A DNA stretch of 64,000 nt from Azonexus sp. (GTDB taxonomy: Bacteria > Pseudomonadota > Gammaproteobacteria > Burkholderiales > Rhodocyclaceae). Both the position numbers and the translations under genes were made by a program. Positions 35,129 through 44,771 of this stretch are shown piece by piece. Under the pieces are notes generated by a model. It was not told where the DNA came from, did no database searches, and saw only the letters and a program-made list of their open reading frames with translations. Where the stretch lies: contig JAUYSK010000019.1 in assembly GCA_030696345.1 (NCBI GenBank), positions 62,001 to 126,000 of the forward strand, read 5' to 3'. Numbering within the stretch: the stretch's first letter is position 1; every line of letters begins with the position of its first letter.

Positions 35129-37426
35129 ATGCGTACCCAAATCAAACCAGTTGTTGTAGCACTCGCCCTGGCCCTTAGTGGCGCTGCGGTTGCTGAGGAC
35201 ATTACCGTCCTGCACGTCGGAGACCAGGAATCCTGGCTGCTTTCCGCCCAGGGCAACCTGCGCGACAACGCCGGTCAGGCCATCTCTTTCTATGGTGGCA
35301 TCGACCGCCTCGCCACCGTGATCGCCAACGCCCAGGCCGCCGCCACGGCAGCTGGCCGCTCGGTGCTCAAGCTCAATGCCGGCGATGCCTTCCTGCCCGG
35401 CCCGCGCCTAAACGCCAGCTTCGTCAATCTGGCGACGGCCCACCCCGGTGACGGCGGTCAGGATTTCTACGACACGATTGCCATGCGCCAGATCGGCTTC
35501 GATGCCGCTGTCTTCGGCAACCACGAATTCGACCTCGGTCCGACAGTTGCCGCCCGCTTCGCCGAAGTCTCCGGCACTACATACCTGTCGTCCAACCTGG
35601 ATTTCAGCGCCACCCCGGAATTCGCCGCATTGGCAGCAGCCGGCAAGGTTGCCCCGTCCAAGATCGTGACCACCACGGGTGGCAAGAAGATCGGCATTGT
35701 CGGCGCCACCACCCCGCTACTGCCGACAATCTCTTCACCAGCCCCCGGCAGCATGCCCGCTTACGATGCCAACGTCAGCGAATTGCAGAACCTGCAGGCC
35801 ATCCTGCCGCTGATTCAGGCCCAGATCGACGATCTTCGCAACAATCAGGGCGCGACCGCCGTTATCGTCATGAGCCACCTGCAGAATGTCTATAACGAGC
35901 GCAACATCATGGTGCCGGGGCTGACTGGAGTCGACCTGGTGATTTCCGGTGGTGGCCACGAGTTGATGGCCGACCCGGACGATCTGCTGATCAACGGCGG
36001 CGTTGCACCGACCTTCAACACGCATCCGATCTATGCGACGGACGCCGCCGCCAAGCAAGTCGCCATCGTCACCGGTCACTTCGGCAACCGTTACGTCGGC
36101 GAAGTCAATGCTACTCTCGACGACAGCACCGGAAAAATGACGGCGATCAACAGCACGCGCATGTTGCGCGTCTCCGGCGCGGCCGCCGATTCCGACAAAG
36201 TCCTCGGCGACGCGGCACTTAACACCAGTGTCGTTACCCCGGTCCAAACCTTCATCTCGGCGCTCAATTCCCAGATCATCGGCACCACGGCGACCAAGCT
36301 GAACGGCCCGACCCACGTGGCCTGCGCCGCCCTGCCCTGTACTTTCACCGCCGGCGTACGCAATGCCGAAACCGGCCTCGGCGACCTTGTGGCCGACGCC
36401 ATGCGCTTCGCCGGCAAGGCCGATGTCGCCATCCAGAACGGCGGCGGCATCCGCACCAACGTGGCTGGCCCAGGCAACCTCTCGGTGGGCGACACCTTCA
36501 ACGTGCTCCCCTTCACCAACCTGGTCAAGCGCGCCCCGGTGATGAATGCAACACAACTTAAAGACCTGATGGAGCACTCGGTCGCTGCCTCGACCCCGAC
36601 CGGCTCGGCACAAGGGCGTTTTGCCCAGATTTCCGGCATGAAGGTGAGCTTCGACACCCGCAATGCTGCCCGCACCACCCTTGGGACCGGCAACCGCATC
36701 CAGCGCATCGTCCTCGATGACGGCACGGTGCTGGTCGATGGCGGTGTGGTGGTCAATTCGACCCGTACCTTCGCCTTTGCCACCATCGACTTCACTGCCA
36801 ACGGCGGTGACGGCTATCCCTTCGCAGCCAACGGCGTGCTCTTCGAGAATGCGGTCAACACCATCACCTACCAGGAAGCCCTGGCCAGCTACATCAAGGC
36901 GCCCAAGGCTGAAGGCGGCCTGCAGCGCGACGGTGCGGCCGATGGCGATGAAGTCACCAGCAATATGTACGGTCTGGAAAACGCCTATGACCTGCACGGT
37001 CGCCTGATCGACCTCGCCATCGCCGTTGCCAAGCCGGGCATGACCAGGACCGGCACCGCCGGCCGTGACGTCATCATCGGCACCGCGGGTGACGACATCA
37101 TCATCGGTGGCGCCGGGGCCGACATGCTGACCGGCGGTGCCGGCGGTGACAAGTTTGTTTATGCCAGCCTGCGTGATGCCGGTGACACCATCACTGACTT
37201 CACGCCCTATGCCGACACCATCAGCCTCAAAGCGCTACTCCAAAGCATTGGCGTCACCCCGGCCATCGCAGTCGCAGACGGCTATCTAAGAGTCGTCGAT
37301 GTCATCGGCGGTGCAAGCCTGCTGATCGATACGGATGGCCCCGGTCCTGCTGCTGCCCGCCCGCTGGTGACCCTGAAAGGACTCACCGCCAGGCAGATCG
37401 CTCCGGCACGCGACTTTGAAATGTAA
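35129..37426 (+). CDS. Secreted 5'-nucleotidase/metallophosphoesterase with RTX C-terminal tail
   Basis: The protein has 765 residues. After a signal-like N-terminus (about 1-23) comes a calcineurin-type phosphoesterase domain (about 24-335). Its metal motifs are GDQES near 31, LNAGDAF, FGNHEFD, VMSHLQ and GGGHE. The 5'-nucleotidase C-terminal domain follows (about 390-620, with NGGGIR and NVLPF). The end has RTX nonapeptide repeats (GTAGDDIIIGGAGADMLTGG) and a type I secretion-like tail. The first metal motif differs from the usual DxH, as in an atypical subfamily. It would release phosphate from nucleotides outside the cell. No ABC exporter for its RTX tail is encoded here. Its tail closely parallels that of the DNase at 38483. 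Confidence 0.9.
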   Translation: MRTQIKPVVVALALALSGAAVAEDITVLHVGDQESWLLSAQGNLRDNAGQAISFYGGIDRLATVIANAQAAATAAGRSVLKLNAGDAFLPGPRLNASFVNLATAHPGDGGQDFYDTIAMRQIGFDAAVFGNHEFDLGPTVAARFAEVSGTTYLSSNLDFSATPEFAALAAAGKVAPSKIVTTTGGKKIGIVGATTPLLPTISSPAPGSMPAYDANVSELQNLQAILPLIQAQIDDLRNNQGATAVIVMSHLQNVYNERNIMVPGLTGVDLVISGGGHELMADPDDLLINGGVAPTFNTHPIYATDAAAKQVAIVTGHFGNRYVGEVNATLDDSTGKMTAINSTRMLRVSGAAADSDKVLGDAALNTSVVTPVQTFISALNSQIIGTTATKLNGPTHVACAALPCTFTAGVRNAETGLGDLVADAMRFAGKADVAIQNGGGIRTNVAGPGNLSVGDTFNVLPFTNLVKRAPVMNATQLKDLMEHSVAASTPTGSAQGRFAQISGMKVSFDTRNAARTTLGTGNRIQRIVLDDGTVLVDGGVVVNSTRTFAFATIDFTANGGDGYPFAANGVLFENAVNTITYQEALASYIKAPKAEGGLQRDGAADGDEVTSNMYGLENAYDLHGRLIDLAIAVAKPGMTRTGTAGRDVIIGTAGDDIIIGGAGADMLTGGAGGDKFVYASLRDAGDTITDFTPYADTISLKALLQSIGVTPAIAVADGYLRVVDVIGGASLLIDTDGPGPAAARPLVTLKGLTARQIAPARDFEM

Positions 37427-37501
37427 GAACGCTCCAGCCAAGGGGGCTGTGACCGCAATTCCAGCCCCTGCCAATTCTGATTCGATAATGAAGGAAACAT
37501 C

Positions 37502-38236
37502 ATGACTCTTAGCAAAACGATCATCGCCGCCTCACTCGGGATTTTTCTCGCTGGCAACGCACTTGCGGTAACCAACGGCAACTTCGCTCAGTCTCCTGCG
37601 CTTACCGGCTGGACTATTCTGGGCGATGCTGCCAGGAATTTTGGCGGTGCTGTACTGACGACGGCTTCATTCGACTATGAGGACGATTTTCCGGACGCCG
37701 CAGGAACATACAACATCTCAGGCAATGCTGCGGCAATGGTTGGTGTCCTTGGTGGCGTCGAGCAATTCGCCGGCCTGGCTTTAGGCGCGCTTGACCTGAA
37801 CGGAAATACTGCCTACGAAGGTTCCGTGATCAAACAAAGCTTTACTGTCGCAGCGGGCGACAAGCTCAGTTTCGACTGGAATTTCTATACGAACGAACCA
37901 CTGGACAATCGCCTTCCCGACTTTGCCTTTGTCAGCATCGGCGGGAATCTGCAGACGCTCGCCTTTGCCGCCGATGCGACCCTTGCATCAGTACCATTCG
38001 ACTGGACAACGGGCGCCAGCACTGGCACACAAGGTTTCACCTATACCTTCATGGAAGCCGGAACAACCACCCTGGCGATCGGTGTGGTCGATGCAAACGA
38101 CTTCAACATGACATCTGCCGTGTGGATCGACAATGTCACCATTACGCCAGTACCCGAGCCAGAAAACTACGCCATGCTGCTCGCCGGCCTTGGCCTGATG
38201 GGCTTGATCGCCCGTCGCCGCAACCAGGCAGCCTGA
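37502..38236 (+). CDS. PEP-CTERM sorted exoprotein
   Basis: The protein has 244 residues, with AAGGAAA before the ATG. A signal peptide ends NALAV, and a beta-rich domain (about 24-215) resembles exported carbohydrate-binding-like folds. The C-terminal PEP-CTERM signal is complete (VPEPENYAM, LLAGLGLMGL, ARRRNQAA). It is the third gene of the unit that begins at 34342, 75 bp after the 5'-nucleotidase gene, and a terminator follows. Confidence 0.9.
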   Translation: MTLSKTIIAASLGIFLAGNALAVTNGNFAQSPALTGWTILGDAARNFGGAVLTTASFDYEDDFPDAAGTYNISGNAAAMVGVLGGVEQFAGLALGALDLNGNTAYEGSVIKQSFTVAAGDKLSFDWNFYTNEPLDNRLPDFAFVSIGGNLQTLAFAADATLASVPFDWTTGASTGTQGFTYTFMEAGTTTLAIGVVDANDFNMTSAVWIDNVTITPVPEPENYAMLLAGLGLMGLIARRRNQAA

Positions 38237-38266
38237 TCGGCCAACGCCGCCAAGCGGTTGAAAACC

Positions 38267-38298
38267 AAAAAGGGGAGCCCAAACCGGCTCCCCTTTTT
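38267..38298 (+). terminator. Rho-independent terminator
   Basis: A 13-bp stem (AAAAAGGGGAGCC / GGCTCCCCTTTTT) with a 6-base loop lies 30 bp after the PEP-CTERM stop. It closes the PEP-CTERM/5'-nucleotidase unit. Confidence 0.9.
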
Positions 38299-38341
38299 CG
38301 TAGGGCGGACTTCAGCCCGATCCCCGCCGCCCCCAAGGCAC

Positions 38342-38357
38342 TAGCCCGTTCGGACTA
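38342..38357. promoter_or_regulatory. Palindromic candidate operator upstream of the DNase gene
   Basis: TAGCCCGTTCGGACTA lies 125 bp before the ATG at 38483. Its right half matches the consensus exactly. An ACATGGC element follows about 32 bp after the motif centre, and the same element lies at a similar distance after the motif at 34218. Confidence 0.5.
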
Positions 38358-38482
38358 CCTTTTGATCGCTCCGCCAGTACATGGCCGAAATCTTCCAACG
38401 GCATATTCATGATTGAGAACGCCTCAACAAACACCACTTCCGAAATCCGCTGCAATTACCCAGACACCGAGACCAATACGCC

Positions 38483-41400
38483 ATGAAAACCCGCCCCGAT
38501 TTACGCCACCGCTTCGCTCGCAACATCATCGCAACCAGTTTGATGGCCGCCACCATTCCCGCTTTCGCCGGCGTGGTCATTTCGCAAGTCTATGGTGGCG
38601 GCGGCAATTCCGGCGCGACGCTGAAGAATGACTTCATCGAACTGTTCAATGCCGGCACCACCGCAGTCAGCCTCGCTGGCTGGTCGGTGCAGTACGCCTC
38701 GGCGGCAGGAACGAGCTGGACCAACAAGACCGATCTGCCAAACGTCGTGTTGCTGCCGGGTCAGTATTTCCTGGTGCAGGAAGCGCAGGGCGCTGGCGGT
38801 ACCGTTGCCCTGCCAACGCCTGACGCCACCGGCACGCTGTTGCTGTCGGCGACAAACGGCAAGGTCGCGCTGGTCAGTTCGACAACGCCGTTGACCGGCG
38901 CCAACCCCATCGGCGGAGCCACCGTCGTCGACCTGCTCGGCTTCGGCAGTGCGAACGGCTACGAAGGTGCGGCTAGCGCCGTCCTGAGCAACACCACCGC
39001 CGCACTGCGCGCCGGCAATGGCTGCGCCGACACCAATAACAACAGCTCCGACTTCTCCACCGGCGCACCCAATCCACGCAACACCTCCAGCGCCTTCAAT
39101 GTCTGCGCTGCCGTCGTTAATCAGCCGATCATCACCAGCTGCCCGGCCGGCACCATGGCCACCGGCGAAGCTGGCAGTGTCGCCCTGACCGCCAGCGATG
39201 CCGACAGTCGCGTCAATGCCGCCAGTCTTGCAGTCGGCACCCCGGCCGGCTTCACGCTCGGCACCCTGACCGCCGCTGCGGCCGATGGCGATGCCGCCTC
39301 GGTTGCACTGAACATTGCCGGCAGCGTCACCGCCGGCAACTACGCCGTGGTCGTCAATTTTGGCAACGACGAAGCGCAGACCGCAAGTTGCACGGTCAAT
39401 GTCGCGGTCAGCGGCACGACATCAATCAGCGCCATCCAGGGCAGCGGCCCAAGCAGCCCGCTGGTCGGCCAGAGCGTCACTACCCAGGGCGTGGTCACCA
39501 AGGTCACCAACAACGGCTTTTTCATGCAGAGCGAGACACCGGATAGCGACGACGCCACCTCGGAAGGCATCTACGTTTACACCGGCAGCACCCCCACTGT
39601 CCTCGCCGGCAATCGCGTGCGCGTTGCCGCCACCGTCACCGAATACGCTGTTGGCAGTGGCGCTGGCGCTGTTGCCAATCCGCTGACCGAACTGACCAGC
39701 CCCGCCGTTACCGTTCTCGCTGCCGGAATTGCAATTGCACCGACCACCATCACCTTGCCCGAAGTCAACGAAGGCGACCTTGAACGCTACGAAGGCATGC
39801 TGGTACATATCAATAACGTTCTGACGGTCAGCCAGAACTACTTCCTCGGTCGCTACGGCCAACTCACGGTTTCGGCCGACGGCCGTCTCGAAAAGCCGAC
39901 TAACCGCCATCCGGCCGGCAGCACCGAGGCATTGGCGATGGCCGATGACAACGCCCGTCGCCGTATCCTGCTTGACGATGGCTCCAGCCTGCAGAACCCC
40001 AATCCGACGCCCTACCTTGCTGCCGACAACACGGTGCGGGCGGGCGACAGCATTGCTGGCATCACCGGTGTCATCGATTACGGCCTCGCCACCAGCACGG
40101 CTTCCGGCCTCAGCGACTATCGCATCCAGCCGACGCAGCCACTGGAGATCGTCCGGACCAATCCGCGCACTGCGGCACCGGATGCCGTCGGCGGCAATAT
40201 CAAGGTGGCCAGCTTCAACGTTCTCAATTACTTCACCACCTTCACCGACGGCCAGACGGCTGGCGGTCAGAGTGGCCAGGGCTGTACGCTGGGTGGTGCC
40301 ACCGCGGCCGCCAATTGCCGTGGGGCCAACAACACGGTCGAGTTCAACCGGCAGAAGGCCAAGATCGTCAATGCCATCAAGGCGCTCAATGCCGATGTTG
40401 TCGGCCTGATGGAAATTCAGAACAATGGCAACACCGCCGTCGTCGACCTGTTGGCCGGCCTCAACGCTGCCACCGCACCAGGAACCTACGCCAGTGTCGC
40501 CCTTCCCAGCGGCGGTACCGGCACCGATGCAATCCGCGTCGCCCTGATCTACAAGCCCGGAAAAGTCAGCACCGTGGGCAGCGCAGTCAGCGACACCAAC
40601 CCGATCCACAATCGCCCGCCGCTGGTGCAGACCTTCGCCGCCGCCAATGGCGAAAAATTCAGCGTCGTGGTCAACCACTTCAAGTCGAAGGGCAGTTGCC
40701 CGACCTCAGGCACCGATGCCGACCAGGGCGATGGCCAGGGTTGCTGGAACGCACTACGGACCGAGCAGGCCCAGGCCCTGCGCAGTTACATCAGCGGCCT
40801 TCAGCTAAGCAGTGGCGACACCGACGTTATCGTCATTGGCGACCTGAATGCCTACGGCAAGGAAGCTCCGATCCTCGATTTCACCGCCAACGGCTACGTT
40901 GATCAGGTGGACCGCTTTGACAACCTCGGTTGCTCCTATGTTTTCGATGGCGAAGCAGGCTATCTCGACCACGCCCTGGCGACTCCCAGTCTGAGCGCCC
41001 AGATTACGGGCGCAAAGCATTGGCGTATCAACGCCGATGAACCAGCCATCATCGACTACAACACCGAGTTCAAGCAGCCTGCCTGTGTCACCTGCGGTCC
41101 GGACTACTACACGAACACGGCCTATCGCTCGTCCGACCATGATCCGGTCGTCATCGGCCTCAACCTGGTCAAGCAGATTAACGGCACCGCTGGCCGCGAC
41201 ACCTTGACCGGTACTGCGGGTGACGATGTAATCACCGGCGGCATTGGTGCCGACACGCTGACCGGTGGAGCCGGAGCCGACCAGTTCGTGTTCACCAGCC
41301 TGCGCGATGGCATCGATACGATCACCGACTTCCAGCCGGGTAGCGACCGCATCGTGCTTACCCTGTTGCTGCAATCCGTCGGCATCAACAGTGCCAATCC

Positions 41401-41554
41401 GATCGCCAACGGCTACGTCACTTGCCGTGCTTCTGGCACGGATGCCCTGATCGGCATCGACCCGGATGCCGCTGGAAGTGCTGCCAGCCGCGGCCTGGTA
41501 TTGCTGAAAAACCAGACATGCGGGATCTCCATTCCCGGCAACTTCGTATTTTGA
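38483..41554 (+). CDS. Extracellular endonuclease of the ExeM/NucH type with lamin-tail domain and RTX tail
   Basis: The protein has 1023 residues. A signal peptide (about 1-33, ending PAFA) is followed by a lamin-tail domain (about 34-200, beginning GVVISQVYGGGGNSGA and containing FIELFN), an Ig-like or linker stretch (about 215-310) and an OB-fold-like segment (about 313-440). The catalytic endonuclease/exonuclease/phosphatase domain comes next (about 570-895), with VASFNVLNYF, MEIQNN, NHFKSKG, IGDLNAY and SSDHDPV. RTX repeats and a type I-like tail follow (about 900-1023). It should cut extracellular DNA. The tail resembles that of the 5'-nucleotidase, so both probably leave by the same exporter. 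It forms its own unit between two terminators. Confidence 0.93.
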   Translation: MKTRPDLRHRFARNIIATSLMAATIPAFAGVVISQVYGGGGNSGATLKNDFIELFNAGTTAVSLAGWSVQYASAAGTSWTNKTDLPNVVLLPGQYFLVQEAQGAGGTVALPTPDATGTLLLSATNGKVALVSSTTPLTGANPIGGATVVDLLGFGSANGYEGAASAVLSNTTAALRAGNGCADTNNNSSDFSTGAPNPRNTSSAFNVCAAVVNQPIITSCPAGTMATGEAGSVALTASDADSRVNAASLAVGTPAGFTLGTLTAAAADGDAASVALNIAGSVTAGNYAVVVNFGNDEAQTASCTVNVAVSGTTSISAIQGSGPSSPLVGQSVTTQGVVTKVTNNGFFMQSETPDSDDATSEGIYVYTGSTPTVLAGNRVRVAATVTEYAVGSGAGAVANPLTELTSPAVTVLAAGIAIAPTTITLPEVNEGDLERYEGMLVHINNVLTVSQNYFLGRYGQLTVSADGRLEKPTNRHPAGSTEALAMADDNARRRILLDDGSSLQNPNPTPYLAADNTVRAGDSIAGITGVIDYGLATSTASGLSDYRIQPTQPLEIVRTNPRTAAPDAVGGNIKVASFNVLNYFTTFTDGQTAGGQSGQGCTLGGATAAANCRGANNTVEFNRQKAKIVNAIKALNADVVGLMEIQNNGNTAVVDLLAGLNAATAPGTYASVALPSGGTGTDAIRVALIYKPGKVSTVGSAVSDTNPIHNRPPLVQTFAAANGEKFSVVVNHFKSKGSCPTSGTDADQGDGQGCWNALRTEQAQALRSYISGLQLSSGDTDVIVIGDLNAYGKEAPILDFTANGYVDQVDRFDNLGCSYVFDGEAGYLDHALATPSLSAQITGAKHWRINADEPAIIDYNTEFKQPACVTCGPDYYTNTAYRSSDHDPVVIGLNLVKQINGTAGRDTLTGTAGDDVITGGIGADTLTGGAGADQFVFTSLRDGIDTITDFQPGSDRIVLTLLLQSVGINSANPIANGYVTCRASGTDALIGIDPDAAGSAASRGLVLLKNQTCGISIPGNFVF

Positions 41555-41584
41555 ACATGCAATTTTGACAAGGAATTAACCAAT

Positions 41585-41609
41585 CGGGGAGGCCATGCCT
41601 CCCCGTTTT
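41585..41609 (+). terminator. Rho-independent terminator after the DNase gene
   Basis: A 9-bp stem (CGGGGAGGC / GCCTCCCCG, loop CAT) is followed by TTTTA. It is nearly identical in stem to the terminator at 34169. The gene-free stretch 41555-41880 holds only this terminator and the next one. Confidence 0.9.
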
Positions 41610-41800
41610 ATTTCCAGGGAGGAATGCCGTACTCTGGCCGTAATGGTCACGCCTCTGATGCACAGAATGAGGGGGAAACCTGACGTTGTTGCGGTCAACG
41701 GCCGAAATAAGCTTGTTTTTCTTCAGGCCATCCCAATTTTTTAGGGGCTGAACGAATTATTTTTCGTTATAGTCTTGAATCTGCACAGGGATGAGAAATG

Positions 41801-41828
41801 ACAAGGGCCGGAAAATTCCGGCCCTTGT
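41801..41828 (-). terminator. Terminator hairpin of the PhoX/PEP-CTERM operon
   Basis: A perfect 13-bp stem (ACAAGGGCCGGAA / TTCCGGCCCTTGT, loop AA) lies 52 bp after the PEP-CTERM stop on the minus strand. The T-run is better on the plus side (TTTAT), so it may work in both directions between convergent units. Confidence 0.65.
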
Positions 41829-41880
41829 TTATAATCAAATTGGCTGCGAAACCGCCAATGTCTTCACGATAGGTGCTGGT

Positions 41881-42531
41881 TCATCCCCGCTTGCTGCGGC
41901 GCCGGGCAACCAAACCCATCAGGCCAAGCCCGGCGAGAAGCATGGCATAGCTCTCCGGTTCCGGGACAGGCTGGGTGTAAGTCAGGTTGTCGAGTACCAC
42001 ACCATCGCCAACGATGCTGACACGAGCGATGTTGGCAGTATTACTGACAAAACCGAAGCTCTGGAACTGGTCATAGGTAGTCGCCCCAAACGGGGAGTAG
42101 ATGAACTTGGTGCTCTTGATCAGATTGTTGCTCAGATCGAAGTAGCGTGCGGTGAGGAATGCCGAACCATCCAGATCCTCTTCATAGATGCTGTAATCAA
42201 AGGCGAAGCCCTTGGTGGTCTGGCCATTGAAGCTGATATCCAGCGTCATGCTGCCAAGATGGTCGAACGACAGGAAGTGGTTGCCAGCGCCCCAAACACC
42301 ATTCTCGCCAAGGTCTGCAATGTTCTGACCAGCGGTAAATTGCTGGTTGCCAGAAATCAGCAAGCCATTGTAGTTGAGCGATCCTGAGCCAATAACCATG
42401 CCGTCGAAGGATTCAAAATCAAGCACAGTTGCGTTGGCCGGCACATTGGCCCGGTCGACAATAACTGCAGCCTGGGCTGTTGCAGCGCTGGCTGCAAGCA
42501 GCAGCCCAGCGATCAGATTAAGTTTGTTCAT
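41881..42531 (-). CDS. PEP-CTERM sorted exoprotein
   Basis: The protein has 216 residues. A signal peptide ends in ATAQAA; a beta-rich domain (about 22-185) begins VIVDRANVPANATVLDFES; and a complete PEP-CTERM signal follows (VPEPESYAM, LLAGLGLMGL, ARRRSKRG). An AAGGAAA lies upstream of the ATG. It is 62 bp downstream of phoX, and both genes probably use the promoter region around 44965. Confidence 0.9.
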   Translation of the reverse strand: MNKLNLIAGLLLAASAATAQAAVIVDRANVPANATVLDFESFDGMVIGSGSLNYNGLLISGNQQFTAGQNIADLGENGVWGAGNHFLSFDHLGSMTLDISFNGQTTKGFAFDYSIYEEDLDGSAFLTARYFDLSNNLIKSTKFIYSPFGATTYDQFQSFGFVSNTANIARVSIVGDGVVLDNLTYTQPVPEPESYAMLLAGLGLMGLVARRRSKRG

Positions 42532-42593
42532 GTTTCATTTTCCTTTTCAAAATCAGAACTCCCGGCTTGATGCCAGGGAATATTGGGTGACGA

Positions 42594-44771
42594 TCAGGTA
42601 CCGATAATCCCGCCGTCGTTCTTGGTGATGACGACCACGCCGCTGCGCGGACGCCCGCCGGGGAGCGGCGTCACGCCATCGGCCCGGGTCGCCCATTGGC
42701 TGGCTGGCCAGTTGGAGAACTGAGTCGGATTGGCCGCAAGAGCATCTTCACCAGGGTGTTGCACACCGACGAATAGCGTCTTGCCGTCCGGTGTCATGGT
42801 GATACCGGTAACTTCACACTTGTTCGGACCATTCAGGAAACGACGGAACTGCTTGGTCACGGGGTCGGCACAGGAGAGGCTGTTGGCGCCGATATTGACC
42901 CAGTCGCCAGAGGCATTGCCAATCTGGTCGGTCTGCACCCAAAGTCGGCCAAACGGGTCGAACCACAAGCCGTCCGGCGCGCCGATGTCAGCCGAGCCAT
43001 CCGGCGTGTCGTTGATGTTGCCCTTGTAGTCGTTGGTCGGCTTGGCAGTTTTGATAGTGGCCGTATCGCCGCACTGAACGAATATGTCCCAGGTGAACTC
43101 GGTGGCGAGTACCGACTTACTATCTTCACGCCAGCGAATGATGTGACCGTAGACGTTGTCTTCGGTCGGGTTGGCGGCATCGACCGGCGGGCGTGCAGAG
43201 GCAGCCGTTGTTGAACCATCGATCTTGTTCACGGAAGCGGTGCTGGTGCCGCGACGATTGTTGTTGGTCAGCGTGCAATAGATTTCCAACTCGTCATTGC
43301 TGTTGAGCTGCGGACGGGCCCCGGTCCATTCCGGACGATCCATCATGGTGGCGCCAAGTGCGTCGGCCGCCATGCGGGTCTTGACGAGAATCTTGGCCAA
43401 TACTTCGGCATCGTCGGCCCCGGCAAAGTTGGGGTTGTCGCGCAATGCAACGCCATCCACGCCAATGCTTTCCGGCAATAGCGCGAGCCAGGTGCCGGTC
43501 AGATCGGCGTCGAAACGCGCTACGTAGAGTGTGCCCTGGTCGAGCAGGTTGCGATTAGCGGCCTTGTTGCCCGGGTTGTATTTGCCGGCGCAAACGAATT
43601 TGTAGATGTATTCGTTACGCTCGTCGTCTCCCATATAGAAAGCCAGTTGATTGGTACGGTCGACCACGTACTGGGCACTTTCGTGCTTGAAACGGCCAAG
43701 GGCTGTGCGCTTGACCGGCACCGACTTGGGATCGAGCGGATCGATTTCAACGACCCAGCCAAACAGGTTGGCTTCGTTCGGATTGACCGCCAGATCGAAG
43801 CGCGGATCAACAGTGTGCCAGCGATAGCCAAAGCCGGCAGCAACCACGCCGTAGCGGTTGTAGAGCTTGCCGGACTCAGTGGCAACGCCCGGCAGTGCTG
43901 CAGTTGCACCAAAATTGCCGTTCCAGTTTTCCTCGCAGGTCAGGTAGGTGCCCCACGGGGTAATGCCATGTGCGCAGTTGTTGATGGTGCCGAAGGCCTT
44001 GAAACCGTCGGTGGTGTTGCCGGTGGTTGCTGAGCCGGTCGGGGTGACATTGAATTCTTTGGTTTTCATCAATGCGTGACCAGCCGCCGGGCCGGCAACA
44101 TTCATCGGTGTATTGGCGGTGATACGGCGACCATAAATCGATGCCGGCACGGTGGTCCACTTGCCATTGACGCGACGAATTTCAGTGATTGAAACACCAT
44201 GAGCCGACTGCGATTTACGACACTTTTCGATGTTATAGCCTGCGCCGAGGACGTCACTGCCGGTCTGGCCAGCCGGGAAGAGAACTTCCTCATGGGTATA
44301 TTCGTTGTTGGCGCAGAGGATGCCGCGATCACTGAGGAGTTGGCCACGGCTCGGAAAGGGGAAGAAATGCATGCCATCGGTGTGCATGCCAAATTGCTTC
44401 ATCTGCTCGGCGGCGGTATTGCTGGCGTCGGCCTTGAAGGCAACAGCCCCTGGCATGATCGGGTCGCCCCAGGCAACAAGCAGTTTGGCGGTATAACCGG
44501 TGGGAACCGTCACCATGTCGGCGACCGGTGCCAGGCTAGGCGGGATACCTTCGAAACCAATACCGACAGCCATCGCAGCTTCTGCAGCTTCAACAGTATT
44601 AACAATGCCGGACAGCGTGATGCCGCCGGCAGCCGCCAACATCGTGGCACTGGCGCTACCCTGTACAAAGCGGCGGCGGCTGACATCGAGACGACCGATA
44701 ACGTCAAAAATGGAATCGTTACCTGACGGGTTTAGCGTCAGGTCGTTCGTGGGGTGGCTTTTGCCTTTCAT
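42594..44771 (-). CDS. phoX: PhoX-family alkaline phosphatase (DUF839), Tat-exported
   Basis: The protein has 725 residues. A twin-arginine signal is visible at about 31-60 (SRRRFVQG followed by a hydrophobic Ala/Gly stretch). The rest is the PhoX beta-propeller family, with landmarks such as NNEYTHEE, GTINNCAHGITPWGTYLTCEENW, FKHESAQYV, MGDDERNEYIYKFV and APDGLWFDP. PhoX enzymes are calcium/iron-dependent phosphatases that release phosphate from many phosphoesters outside the cytoplasm. An AAAGG lies before the ATG. It leads a two-gene unit with a PEP-CTERM gene and has a palindromic motif about 190 bp upstream. No Pho box was seen. Confidence 0.93.
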   Translation of the reverse strand: MKGKSHPTNDLTLNPSGNDSIFDVIGRLDVSRRRFVQGSASATMLAAAGGITLSGIVNTVEAAEAAMAVGIGFEGIPPSLAPVADMVTVPTGYTAKLLVAWGDPIMPGAVAFKADASNTAAEQMKQFGMHTDGMHFFPFPSRGQLLSDRGILCANNEYTHEEVLFPAGQTGSDVLGAGYNIEKCRKSQSAHGVSITEIRRVNGKWTTVPASIYGRRITANTPMNVAGPAAGHALMKTKEFNVTPTGSATTGNTTDGFKAFGTINNCAHGITPWGTYLTCEENWNGNFGATAALPGVATESGKLYNRYGVVAAGFGYRWHTVDPRFDLAVNPNEANLFGWVVEIDPLDPKSVPVKRTALGRFKHESAQYVVDRTNQLAFYMGDDERNEYIYKFVCAGKYNPGNKAANRNLLDQGTLYVARFDADLTGTWLALLPESIGVDGVALRDNPNFAGADDAEVLAKILVKTRMAADALGATMMDRPEWTGARPQLNSNDELEIYCTLTNNNRRGTSTASVNKIDGSTTAASARPPVDAANPTEDNVYGHIIRWREDSKSVLATEFTWDIFVQCGDTATIKTAKPTNDYKGNINDTPDGSADIGAPDGLWFDPFGRLWVQTDQIGNASGDWVNIGANSLSCADPVTKQFRRFLNGPNKCEVTGITMTPDGKTLFVGVQHPGEDALAANPTQFSNWPASQWATRADGVTPLPGGRPRSGVVVITKNDGGIIGT

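Noticed and set aside
35735-36997. Minus-strand open frame of 420 codons antisense to the 5'-nucleotidase
   Set aside because: Shadow of a clear enzyme gene. The frame at 39422-40678 antisense to the DNase is rejected for the same reason.
38380-38400. Possible sigma-54 promoter (TGGCCGAAATCTTCC)
   Set aside because: The -12 element should be TTGC and reads TTCC; the other motif-bearing promoters show no -24/-12 pair.
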